NCBI RefSeq assembly: GCF_003585765.1
Contig: NZ_CP021235.1
Coordinates: 248,001-312,000 of the forward strand
Reading direction: 5' to 3'
DNA from: Pontibacter actiniarum
GTDB taxonomy: Bacteria > Bacteroidota > Bacteroidia > Cytophagales > Hymenobacteraceae
DNA length: 64,000 nt
Shown here piece after piece: positions 34,701 to 42,794 of this stretch (positions are counted from its first letter, which is position 1; the number at the start of each line of letters is the position of its first letter). A program made the translations under genes and the position numbers. The notes beneath the pieces are model-generated. The model made no database searches and was not told where the DNA came from. It saw only the letters and a program-made list of their open reading frames with translations.

Positions 34701-37683
34701 AGTAACCGGCACGGGTACCGTTACGCTCCAGCTGACAGCAAACAGTAACACTATACCTCCTTGTGGCTCTGCTACAAGTACTGTAACGTTAACTGTGAAC
34801 CCTCTCCCTGTAGCGAATGCAGGTGGAAACAGAACCGTGTGCTCCGGTGAGGAAGTAACGCTCGGCGTTGCCCCAGTTACAGGCTATACTTACCAGTGGT
34901 CGCCGGCAACCGGCCTTAGTGCAGCAAACGTGGCACAGCCTACAGTTAGAATCACCAACACTGACCCGGCAAACATTTCACGTACCTACACTGTGACTGT
35001 TACAGCGAATGGGTGCTCTTCCACAAGCGCAGCAACTATCACGGTAAGGCCAGCTCTTGGTGGCAACACCATCAGTGCGGCGCAAACTATCTGCGAAGGT
35101 ACGGCTCCTAACACTCTTACAGGAAGCACCCCAACTGGTGGTGGCGGAGTTGGTACGTATACCTATACCTGGGAGAGTAGCACCACATCTGCTACGGCAG
35201 GGTTCAACGCCGCACCCGGTAACAATACAGGCCAGAACTATAGCCCGGGTACCCTAAGGGACCGAACCTGGTTCAGACGTGTGGTCCGGTCATCTGCCTG
35301 TGCCGGTACAACTGTTAGTATCAGCACACCTGTGGAGATATCGGTTACACCTACTACTACTTACACACTGGTGCTCACTGCAAGCCCATTCCCGGTGTGC
35401 CCCGGGGTAAATACCACCTACACTGCCACGGTGCTGGCAAACGTGGAGTCTGTTAACTATCCTGCTAACCCAAGGTATGAGCAAATCACTTGGGTAGGTG
35501 GAACAGACGTGTCGGATCAGTTTGTGTTTGACTGGTGGAAGAACGACGTCAACGACCGTGCTAACGGGCAAGTCGTGCGGGAGATAAGCCTGTCCGGCTT
35601 GTCATCCACTGACTACTACACGGTAAGAGCCACGCCTAAGAGTGGTGCCAGCCTTAGTTGCCCTAGTTTTGCGAACCGTCCTGACCTGGTGCCAGCTAAC
35701 CCTGGCAGTGCCGTACTGTTCTCTAACAGAATTTACCTTGGCCGGTCAGACAACTATGGCGTTTCCATCAGCAGGCTGCCAACCGGTTCCATCTGCCCCG
35801 GTACTCCTGTAGAGTTTACAGCCACTCCTAACGCGGAGTATGTGAACCTCACTATGGAGTGGGTCGTTACAAACAGCGCTGGAACGGTTATCCAAACAAC
35901 TCCGTTCTCTGCCAGCAGGACGTTTACGTCCAGCACATTGAACAACGGTGATGTGGTGAGCCTGAACTTTACATCTGCCGAAAACAGGTGCCAGCCTGCG
36001 GCGTCGAGTAACACTTTAACCATGGTTGTGGTGACGCCTCAGACCTTAACCGGTGGCGGTGCCTTCTGTGCAGGAAGTGCGGGGGTGCCTGTGGGGATCG
36101 GCAGCTCTCAGGAAGGCGTTAACTATCAGTTGATCCGGACTGTGAATGGCAATGCCCAGCTTGTTGCTACCAGAGCCGGTACAGGTGGTGCCATAAGCTT
36201 TGGCAACCAGGCTACCGCCGGCAGTTACACCGTGCAGCCTGTTTCCGCTAACGGTGCCTGCCCTCCTGCCTACGGACCTGTTAATGTGTTTGTAACGCCA
36301 CTGCCAACTGCGTTTGCCGTAACCGGTGGAGGAGAAGCCTGTGCGAACGGAGGCGGGGTGCCGGTTGGGCTGGCAAGCTCTGAAACGGGCGTAAATTACC
36401 AGCTAAGGCGAACAGTAAACGGATCTACAACGAACCTGGCTACGGTAGCGGGAACTGGTAACCCGATTAGCTTCGGCAACCAGACTGTAACCGGTGCATA
36501 CTCAGTTGTCGCGACTTCGGCTGTCAGTTCTACAACCGCAGCATGTTCGCAAAGTATGACAGGAAGCGCGAATGTGGTCATCAACCCGCTGCCGATCGTT
36601 GCCCTGGAGGACGCATCAGCCTGTAGAGGTACTAGAGCAACCGTTTCCGCTAACGTGACCAGTGGAACAGGAGGCTATACGTACAGCTGGTCAGTTCCTG
36701 CTGCCTGGCAAGGGCCGGTGCCTACTACACCTAGCTTCGAAACAACGGTGCCAGGTACTTATACCCTTACCGTTACCGATGCGGAGAATTGCGCTAGTGC
36801 TACTGCCTCTAGTACTGTCAGCTTCACTACCCCTGTTATGCTAACTGAGCCTGTACTGGGTGTGTACCTGATAGAGAACAACACGCAGTGGCGCGTAGAG
36901 GCCAGTGAAGAGGACCCGATTCCTGAAGGTGCGTTCGGAGAGGACCCAGTGTTTGTGTGGTACAGAAGAATAGCGCCTGCAGATGATTGGGGAATGCCTG
37001 TACAGTCAGGTACAAGCAACGAATACATCGAAGCTGCCCCAGGCGAGAATGTGCAAATAAAGGCGGAGGTGTTTAACGGGGCTACTTGCAGGCTGTACGC
37101 GCTAACCAACATCGGTGTCGTACCGCTTCCTGTGGAGCTCATCTACTTCAAGACCCTGAAACAAGGCAACGAGGTACTGCTGGAGTGGGCAACAGCCTCG
37201 GAGGAGAACAACGCCGGCTTTGAGGTGCAGGTGTCGGAGGACGGTTTCAACTTCAGGAAGCTGGCCTTTGTGGAGACGAAGAACGGAAACGCGATAGTAA
37301 AGCAGGTGTACAGGTATGCAGACAAGTCTGACGGCAAGTACGGCACGCGTTACTACCGCCTGAAGCAGCTGGACCTGAATGGCAACTTTGAGTACTTCGG
37401 CCCGAGCGTGGTAACCTTCGGCGACGTGGCCAGCCAGGTGAAAGCGTTCCCGAACCCGTTCAACACAGAGCTGACGCTGGACATTGCAGCGGAGCAGGAC
37501 GGTGAGGTGCAGGTAACTGTAGCGAATGCCGCCGGTCGGCAAGTGCTGCAGCGTAGCCTGACGGTAGAAAAAGGCTTCAATACGAAGAAGCTGGAGATAA
37601 GCCCGGACTTACCACATGGGGTATACTTTGTGAGGGTATACCTGGAGGGAAGAATGTATAACCTGAAACTTCTGAAACAATAA
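31768..37683 (+). CDS. large T9SS type A surface protein with Ig/PKD modules (1971 residues)
   Basis: A multidomain exported protein. The signal peptide is long (residues 1-40, cleavage after QTAWA). Residues 42-140 resemble an IPT/TIG domain (ISSISPSCATVPAGQSLVL). Then follow PKD-like (YQWTLPTGATIVGN) and several Ig-like T9SS modules (YRWYASATGGQ, TYYVAAVG, CESDARLPVTA), PKD-like segments (NAGADQVACSGG), and one 95-residue module like those in the adhesin at 11419. Residues ~1788-1890 are the fibronectin-like pre-CTD region (LEWATASEENNAGFEVQVS). The last ~80 residues are a type A CTD (KAFPNPFNTEL, GVYFVRVY, KLLKQ), recognised by the T9SS and usually cleaved on anchoring to lipopolysaccharide. 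No enzyme domain is evident. The ATG at 31768 matches the MKRSFT start of the 38237 gene. Confidence 0.88.
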   Translation: MKRSFTHLIAQAINARPGVTFTAVWLLLLLFQMMGQTAWAQTISSISPSCATVPAGQSLVLTITGTDFRTGGGNNAAVVEVNSSSAYITPSNRSSESITVTIPAERVTTPSITIIVVQGSGGNFQASNPFTVNVSRPAGAAGVISGLQSVCAGSQAVYSVGAIPNATTYQWTLPTGATIVGNSTGSQVTVNFTGATSGNISVAGVNRCGVAGVASTLPVTVNPLPAAPVAEDVARCGPGEITLRVANITAGVTYRWYNGSGVLVGEGSLFRTPYLEASTTYYLAAVGQGGCESAARIPVAATIRPLPVASITADTPQCDNPSGPNVFGITGNAENGTHVWQIISVSDGTSATIADANTLTPTVSVTEPGTVRLRLTVTSEANGCLPAVAEINLVVEPIPAPLAAEDVQGGERCGPGSVVLTVLNPGTGFTYRWYASATGGQPLGEGTTFETESLATSDTYYVAVVNGAGCESDPRTPVSASVTPLPIAAIATETPQCENTDGATVFELTGTVTSGDYVWEIVEGESIATIANILSTTPTVSVSQPGTVRVRLTVTSDNGCGTDVAEVELVVNPVPEALVASDVPGVERCGPGSVTLTATGAPANGTYRWYTAPTGGDLAFTGAVFTTPSLESSKTYYVAAVGEEGCESDARLPVTAGIIRLPVAMIEAETPQCDNPSGNNVFALTGRPDNFTTYTWEIVSGSEIATITGATSLTPQVTVSGTGTVRIRFTVANGNNSCPAAVEELDLVVNPLPAALAQGDVTGAERCGPGSVTLRASGAPAGGSYRWYASATGGQILGEGAAFTTTVSQTTDFYVAALSSAGCESTGRVAVRATVNEVPIVNAGADQVACSGGASTSFTLNGSASLGTVEWSVISGTADIADNEALSTTVNVTSASAILRLTATSAGCTTTDDVVLRVNPLPTADAGPAQAKCATPGGTSFTLAGTVTDGDGVWSVLGSTGSASASIENASSLTSAVTVTGTGTVTLQLTANSNTIPPCGSATSTVTLTVNPLPVANAGGNRTVCSGEEVTLGVAPVTGYTYQWSPATGLSAANVAQPTVRITNTDPANISRTYTVTVTANGCSSTSAATITVRPALGGNTISAAQTICEGTAPNTLTGSTPTGGGGVGTYTYTWESSTTSATAGFNAAPGNNTGQNYSPGTLRDRTWFRRVVRSSACAGTTVSISTPVEISVTPTTTYTLVLTASPFPVCPGVNTTYTATVLANVESVNYPANPRYEQITWVGGTDVSDQFVFDWWKNDVNDRANGQVVREISLSGLSSTDYYTVRATPKSGASLSCPSFANRPDLVPANPGSAVLFSNRIYLGRSDNYGVSISRLPTGSICPGTPVEFTATPNAEYVNLTMEWVVTNSAGTVIQTTPFSASRTFTSSTLNNGDVVSLNFTSAENRCQPAASSNTLTMVVVTPQTLTGGGAFCAGSAGVPVGIGSSQEGVNYQLIRTVNGNAQLVATRAGTGGAISFGNQATAGSYTVQPVSANGACPPAYGPVNVFVTPLPTAFAVTGGGEACANGGGVPVGLASSETGVNYQLRRTVNGSTTNLATVAGTGNPISFGNQTVTGAYSVVATSAVSSTTAACSQSMTGSANVVINPLPIVALEDASACRGTRATVSANVTSGTGGYTYSWSVPAAWQGPVPTTPSFETTVPGTYTLTVTDAENCASATASSTVSFTTPVMLTEPVLGVYLIENNTQWRVEASEEDPIPEGAFGEDPVFVWYRRIAPADDWGMPVQSGTSNEYIEAAPGENVQIKAEVFNGATCRLYALTNIGVVPLPVELIYFKTLKQGNEVLLEWATASEENNAGFEVQVSEDGFNFRKLAFVETKNGNAIVKQVYRYADKSDGKYGTRYYRLKQLDLNGNFEYFGPSVVTFGDVASQVKAFPNPFNTELTLDIAAEQDGEVQVTVANAAGRQVLQRSLTVEKGFNTKKLEISPDLPHGVYFVRVYLEGRMYNLKLLKQ

Positions 37684-37693
37684 AACTAATAGG

Positions 37694-37742
37694 GTTTAAA
37701 GCAAAAGAGCCGGGTATTTTACCCGGCTCTTTTGCTTTAAAC
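37694..37742 (+). terminator. terminator of the 1971-residue T9SS protein gene
   Basis: A perfect 23-bp stem (left arm begins GTTTAAAGCAAAAGAGCCGG) with a 3-nt loop, 10 nt after the stop codon. The two downstream T9SS genes end in close variants of this hairpin. Confidence 0.88.
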
Positions 37743-38236
37743 TGATTTTTTTTGGTACAATTTATTTAGCTCTTATTGATTTAGGGTTGTTATTCCATAT
37801 TTGGTATATGTGTCTGTTAAATAGACCTGTGTGCACTTGTGGGCCTTCAAACACGGATACTAAATAGTTACTGTTAATTGTTTTTAGTGCAAATTAATAG
37901 GTGATTAATTAAAATATATTGATCACTATCTTTTAATATATGTTTAGCCTTTGTATGTTTGTGTCCTAGTTAAGTATAGTATTTAATATAATAAATACCT
38001 TTTTAAGCCTTCATTACTGTTTAAGTAAAATAAAAGAGTGGTAAAATTATTTATTTTCTAAAGCTAAGATAAGCTAAGAGCAGCCTATATCTGCTACTTT
38101 AAAATTTGGTTAAATTCTTATGTTTTTTAGCACGGTTTCAGATCGTGGGTGGGGATTTCTTGTCTGCACTTTTTAGGATTGCCCTTTTTTTATAAATAAT
38201 TGACTCTATACAGCCATAACCCTTAAAGCCCTTTTT
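37743..38236. other. AT-rich intergenic region, first copy of a duplicated leader
   Basis: No gene. The region is AT-rich and homologous in several blocks to 40498-40997: the stretch just after the terminator (ATTTTTTTTGGTACAA), TATTTGGTATAT...GTCT (37793-37832 against 40548-40587), and the 3' leader described separately. It probably holds the promoter of the 38237 gene. Confidence 0.6.
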
Positions 38237-38239
38237 ATG
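38121..38239 (+). repeat. duplicated leader, copy 1 (palindrome plus 22-bp identical block)
   Basis: Contains the imperfect palindrome CACGGTTTCAGATCGTG (38131-38147) and a block identical to copy 2 beginning TATAAATAATTGACTCTATA (38191-38212), ending at the start codon. The palindrome lies 106 bp before the ATG against 107 bp in copy 2. Confidence 0.75.
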
Positions 38240-40438
38240 AAAAGAAGTTTTACGCAGCTATTCTTTGAAGCACCCCAATCAAAGCTCAAAAGGTCCACCG
38301 CAGCTTACATGCTGTTTCTCTTTTGTTTGTTAGCCTCTACTGTGGCTACTGCACAGACGACTGAGGTTAAAAAGATGGATTTCTCTAGCCCAGATGGAGT
38401 GAGCTACAGTCTTGATGCAGGAACAGGTAATGTAAGTAATGGGGTGCTGTCAGTAACAGGTAGAGCGTATGACTTTTTTCTTGTGTGGGGAAGGCAATAT
38501 TCAGGATATGTTAATGTTAACCCTTCTCTTACACTACAACCTGGTTACGAATATCAGGTTTCTGTAAGAGCAAGAATGGGAGGTGCATCAGGTAAACTTG
38601 AAATAAACAGAGGTACATCTGCAGCTAATGCTCGAAGCGCTACTGGCACTAATGTTATTCTCACTTCTTCAGGAGATAACGTGAATAGTTCAGATTATGC
38701 GACTTTTACATCAAATAAGTTTTCCGTGACTAGTAGTCAAAGCTTATTCTTAGCTCTTCTTGTTGACAGAACAACTATTTGGTCTAATACAGAGATATCT
38801 TTGGTTTTAGATGATCTTATCGTCACACAAACCTGTATCTCACCACCGACACCAACAGCAGCAGATGTTATAGCTTGTCGTACTGGTAATAGCCGCGTTA
38901 CCTTGACTGCCTCAGGCGCGACCACAGGTTACGGCTATCGTTGGTACAACCAGCCAACAGGGGGGGCGGTCATAGCAACCACTGCGCGTTACCAAACTCC
39001 CTCGCTTTCACCTGGTGAATACCGCTACTATGTGTCTATTGTGAATACCGCTACTGGTTGTGAAAGTAACAGGGTGCTAGTGAAAGCGATTACAGGCAGT
39101 GCTGCACCAATTGTATCTAATACAAGCGTGTGCCCTATGGGGTCGGCAACTTTAACGGCTTCGGGGGCTCCTGCCGGTAGTACGTATAAATGGTATGATA
39201 CCAACGGAAATAACGCTATAGCTGTGGCAACAGGGGCAACATACACAACAGGCCCCCTTACAGGAAGCAAAAAGGACTATTGGGTAAGCACAGTAAATCA
39301 AAACAATTGTGAAAGCAGTAAAAGCAAGGTAACCGTTACTGTTGTTGCAACTCCTGTTGTGCAAATCACTAACCCAGCGGCAGTGTGTTCCCCCGCAACG
39401 GTTAACCTGACTGCTGCAGCTATAAAAACCGGAAGCACAAACGTTTCGGCCTACACCTACTTTACAGATGCGGCAGCTACCACGGCTTTAGCTGACCCAG
39501 GCGCAGTAGCTACATCGGGCACTTACTACATAAAAGGCACTAACTCAGCCGGCTGCTCAGACATAAAGCCTGTCACTGTCGTTGTAAATCCCACAACAGC
39601 TCTATCTGACATTAAGATACCGGATGACATAGAGATTGGCAAACCAGCTACGATTGTGTTGAACTCAGAAATTATAGACAGGGGGCATGCTGCCAGCTTT
39701 ACATGGTACATGAGCATAGACGGTGGCGAGTTTGTGCAGCAGGCCGGTAGTACCAGTGAGCTGAGCTTAGCAAGAGTGCCTAAAGGTAGCCTGCAGTTTC
39801 GCTGCGACATGACACAGATGAGCGGGTCGTGCTACGATGCCACTTATTTACAAGTACGCTCTACCCCGATCGTGCCGCTTCCCGTGGAGATCATCTACTT
39901 CACGGCTTTGCGGCAAGGGAAGGACGTGCAGTTGAGCTGGGCGACGGCCTCGGAGGAGAACAACGCGGGCTTCGAGGTGCAGGTGTCGGAGGACGGTCGG
40001 GCTTTCCGCGCGCTGGGCTTCGTGGGCACGCAGAACGGGGACGCGCAGGTGAAGCAGTCCTACGGCTACACGGACACGGAGAACGGCAAGTACGGCACGC
40101 GCTACTACCGCCTCAGGCAGGTGGACCGCGACGGGCAGTTTGCCTACTACACGGCCAAGGCGGTGAGCTTCGGCGCGGTGAGCTACAGCATCAGGGCCTT
40201 CCCCAACCCGCTGGAGGGGGACCAGGTGAGCGTGGCGGTGCAGGCGGAGGCCGGCGGGCAGCTGCAGCTGCAGGTGCTGGACGCGATGGGCCGGGTGGTG
40301 GCCAGCCAGGCAAGGGAACTGGGCAGGGGCGAGTCGCTGGAGCGGGTCCAGCTGGCGCCGGCGCTGCCAAAGGGCATCTACTTCGTGCGCACAGAGATGG
40401 GCGGCGTTGTCAGGAGCTTTAAGCTGCTGAAGAAGTAG
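38237..40438 (+). CDS. T9SS type A surface protein with N-terminal jelly-roll-like domain (733 residues)
   Basis: Signal peptide residues 1-39 (MKRSFTQLFFEAPQ..., cleavage after VATA). Residues 45-205 look like a beta-sandwich carbohydrate-binding-type domain (LTLQPGYEYQVSVRARMGG, ending SLVLDDLIVTQTC), a fold often found at the front of surface glycan or adhesion proteins. Two Ig-like T9SS modules follow (YRWYNQPTGGAV, YKWYDTNGN), then a Cys-containing AVCSPATV module (about 378-450) shared with the next gene. Residues ~548-733 are the fibronectin-like pre-CTD plus type A CTD (RAFPNPLEGDQV, GIYFVRTEMGG, KLLKK). The last ~570 bp are nearly identical to the next gene and far more GC-rich than the rest. 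No enzyme motif was found; ligand unknown. Confidence 0.87.
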   Translation: MKRSFTQLFFEAPQSKLKRSTAAYMLFLFCLLASTVATAQTTEVKKMDFSSPDGVSYSLDAGTGNVSNGVLSVTGRAYDFFLVWGRQYSGYVNVNPSLTLQPGYEYQVSVRARMGGASGKLEINRGTSAANARSATGTNVILTSSGDNVNSSDYATFTSNKFSVTSSQSLFLALLVDRTTIWSNTEISLVLDDLIVTQTCISPPTPTAADVIACRTGNSRVTLTASGATTGYGYRWYNQPTGGAVIATTARYQTPSLSPGEYRYYVSIVNTATGCESNRVLVKAITGSAAPIVSNTSVCPMGSATLTASGAPAGSTYKWYDTNGNNAIAVATGATYTTGPLTGSKKDYWVSTVNQNNCESSKSKVTVTVVATPVVQITNPAAVCSPATVNLTAAAIKTGSTNVSAYTYFTDAAATTALADPGAVATSGTYYIKGTNSAGCSDIKPVTVVVNPTTALSDIKIPDDIEIGKPATIVLNSEIIDRGHAASFTWYMSIDGGEFVQQAGSTSELSLARVPKGSLQFRCDMTQMSGSCYDATYLQVRSTPIVPLPVEIIYFTALRQGKDVQLSWATASEENNAGFEVQVSEDGRAFRALGFVGTQNGDAQVKQSYGYTDTENGKYGTRYYRLRQVDRDGQFAYYTAKAVSFGAVSYSIRAFPNPLEGDQVSVAVQAEAGGQLQLQVLDAMGRVVASQARELGRGESLERVQLAPALPKGIYFVRTEMGGVVRSFKLLKK

Positions 40439-40494
40439 AATTAATAGGGTTTAAAGCAAAAGAGCCAGGTGTTTCACCTGGCTCTTTTGCTTTA
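39869..40494 (+). repeat. CTD-plus-terminator cassette, copy 1
   Basis: A 626-bp segment identical to 42225-42850 except T against C at 40420/42776, a silent Phe change. It encodes the last ~190 residues of the protein plus the terminator. Identity stops abruptly at both ends. Confidence 0.93.
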
Positions 40495-40497
40495 AAC
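40449..40497 (+). terminator. terminator of the 733-residue T9SS protein gene
   Basis: A perfect 23-bp stem (left arm begins GTTTAAAGCAAAAGAGCCAG) around a TTT loop, 10 nt after the stop codon. Confidence 0.88.
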
Positions 40498-40997
40498 TAA
40501 TTTTTTTTGGTACAAATAGATATTAGGTTTCTTGTTAACATGCGTGATTCCCTATTTGGTATATCTGTCTGATATTTAGACCCGTGTCTGTGTACGATGT
40601 TTTGACATCATGTAAATATTATATTGATTTAATGTTTAATATAGTGCAATAATATATTTGATAGATAAAAATATATTTATCTGTATGTTTTAATGTGAAA
40701 CATTCCTTTGTATACTTGCAGTGGTTTAAGTTATATATCAAACACAATTAATACCTTTTGTGCCTTTGTGATGTGCTTATAATTAAGTTTTATAAAAGTA
40801 CATTTACAAATGGGCTGCTTTACTGAGAGACAAGACGACGATATTTTAACGCAGTAACGCCGAGGATAATGATATTCTGGTGTGTTTTAGCACGATTTTA
40901 AATCGTGGGTGCTACTACTTTGCCTCTATTTTTCCCGATTGACCTTTTTGTATAAATAATTGACTCTATACAACCAAAACCCTTTAAACCCTTTCTT
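40498..40997. other. AT-rich intergenic region, second copy of the duplicated leader
   Basis: No gene. It parallels 37743-38236 in position, length and several sequence blocks, and ends in the conserved leader at 40881-41000. Confidence 0.6.
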
Positions 40998-41000
40998 ATG
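40881..41000 (+). repeat. duplicated leader, copy 2 (perfect palindrome plus 22-bp identical block)
   Basis: Holds CACGATTTTAAATCGTG (40891-40907), a perfect 8-bp inverted repeat with one central base, and the block beginning TATAAATAATTGACTCTATA at 40951-40972. The differences from copy 1 inside the palindrome replace A-T pairs by pairs that would be G-U in RNA, so a stem could be kept in both. Confidence 0.75.
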
Positions 41001-42794
41001 AGAACAATTTTTACAAAGAAATTTATTAGATCGTTATACATGTTGCTTATGCTGATAGTCTCAGGGACGTTCAGCCATGTTTATGCACAAAAGAGTGTTC
41101 CAGTCCTGTCTACTGTTGACTTTTCTTGTGTGACTGTTAACAGAGGTGAATTAACACTGAAAGTAACAGGAAGTAACTTTGATACAAAAGCAGGTAATGC
41201 TAAAACTGATGGACGCTTTAGGTTAAACGTTTCCAACGCTGCTACGAGCCTGAGCATTGATGTCTATCCAGAAGCAGAGGGCTTTACTGCGGCAACTGCG
41301 ACATTTAAAATCCCGTCAACAGCCTTCACCACTATTCAGGTTTTATCAGTAACTGTGCAAAACGCGAACGGTAACAGTGGTAACTACAAATGGGAAGCAT
41401 CAGTCCCTCAATCACTATTCGTGATAGGTCCTCCTACGGCTCAACCTGTACAAAGCTGTCCTGGCCAAGTGACACTAAGTGCTTCAGGTGCCCCGGCAGG
41501 TGCAAGCTATAAATGGTACAGACCTGACGGAACTGTTATCATAGGAGAAACGGGCTCCACGTACACTATACCTAACCAAACGGCAAGTGCTTCTTACTAT
41601 GTAGCTATGACGGCTCCCGGTGGTTGTGAGAGTACAAGAACTCCTGTTACTGCTACAGTGAACCCAACAGCTACGGTAGTCATTACAAATCCAGCGGCAG
41701 TGTGTTCCCCCGCAACGGTTGACCTGACTGCTGAAGCTATAAAAACCGGAAGCACAAGCGGTTTAACATACACCTACTTTACAGATGCGACTGCGACCAC
41801 GGCTTTGGCTAACCCAGGCGCAGTAGCTGCGTCGGGCACTTACTACATAAAAGGCACTAACTCAACCGGCTGCTCAGATATAAAGCCTGTAACTGTCACT
41901 ATAAAGGAGACAATTACAGTGACAGCCGGAAGAATAGCCATAGACACAGAGCACCCAGAGGAAAAACTAGAAGTTGGAAAGCCGGCAACCTTTACAGCTG
42001 AGTCAGAGATAACAACTAACGGTTACGCGGCTTCATATAAATGGTACACTAAAAACAAAGGTGTGGATTGGGTTCTGCAGCCAGGCGCTTCCTTGCAGAC
42101 GTTCAGTGTAGCCTCTGTGCCGTCGGAGTCATATGAAGTTAGGGTGGATATAACTCCAAACCAGGAGACGGCTTGCTTCTCCGGCTTGCCTGCGTCAGGT
42201 ATACAGTCGATAGAGACAGGAGTAATCGTGCCGCTTCCCGTGGAGATCATCTACTTCACGGCTTTGCGGCAAGGGAAGGACGTGCAGTTGAGCTGGGCGA
42301 CGGCCTCGGAGGAGAACAACGCGGGCTTCGAGGTGCAGGTGTCGGAGGACGGTCGGGCTTTCCGCGCGCTGGGCTTCGTGGGCACGCAGAACGGGGACGC
42401 GCAGGTGAAGCAGTCCTACGGCTACACGGACACGGAGAACGGCAAGTACGGCACGCGCTACTACCGCCTCAGGCAGGTGGACCGCGACGGGCAGTTTGCC
42501 TACTACACGGCCAAGGCGGTGAGCTTCGGCGCGGTGAGCTACAGCATCAGGGCCTTCCCCAACCCGCTGGAGGGGGACCAGGTGAGCGTGGCGGTGCAGG
42601 CGGAGGCCGGCGGGCAGCTGCAGCTGCAGGTGCTGGACGCGATGGGCCGGGTGGTGGCCAGCCAGGCAAGGGAACTGGGCAGGGGCGAGTCGCTGGAGCG
42701 GGTCCAGCTGGCGCCGGCGCTGCCAAAGGGCATCTACTTCGTGCGCACAGAGATGGGCGGCGTTGTCAGGAGCTTCAAGCTGCTGAAGAAGTAG
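40998..42794 (+). CDS. T9SS type A surface protein with TIG-like head (598 residues)
   Basis: Signal peptide residues 1-30 (cleavage after SHVYA). Residues 34-148 resemble an IPT/TIG-type beta-sandwich (STVDFSCVTVNRGELTLKV, VTGSNFDTKAGN), like the head of the 31768 protein. One Ig-like module follows (YKWYRPDGTVIIGE, CESTRTPVTATV), then the AVCSPATV module shared with the upstream gene and a second Ig-like stretch. Residues ~413-598 are the fibronectin-like pre-CTD and type A CTD, amino-acid identical to the upstream protein. The head is AT-richer (one sampled 60-base line about 45% GC) than the CTD (one sampled line about 70% GC). It is probably anchored on the outer surface by the T9SS. No enzymatic motif was seen. 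Confidence 0.87.
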   Translation: MRTIFTKKFIRSLYMLLMLIVSGTFSHVYAQKSVPVLSTVDFSCVTVNRGELTLKVTGSNFDTKAGNAKTDGRFRLNVSNAATSLSIDVYPEAEGFTAATATFKIPSTAFTTIQVLSVTVQNANGNSGNYKWEASVPQSLFVIGPPTAQPVQSCPGQVTLSASGAPAGASYKWYRPDGTVIIGETGSTYTIPNQTASASYYVAMTAPGGCESTRTPVTATVNPTATVVITNPAAVCSPATVDLTAEAIKTGSTSGLTYTYFTDATATTALANPGAVAASGTYYIKGTNSTGCSDIKPVTVTIKETITVTAGRIAIDTEHPEEKLEVGKPATFTAESEITTNGYAASYKWYTKNKGVDWVLQPGASLQTFSVASVPSESYEVRVDITPNQETACFSGLPASGIQSIETGVIVPLPVEIIYFTALRQGKDVQLSWATASEENNAGFEVQVSEDGRAFRALGFVGTQNGDAQVKQSYGYTDTENGKYGTRYYRLRQVDRDGQFAYYTAKAVSFGAVSYSIRAFPNPLEGDQVSVAVQAEAGGQLQLQVLDAMGRVVASQARELGRGESLERVQLAPALPKGIYFVRTEMGGVVRSFKLLKK

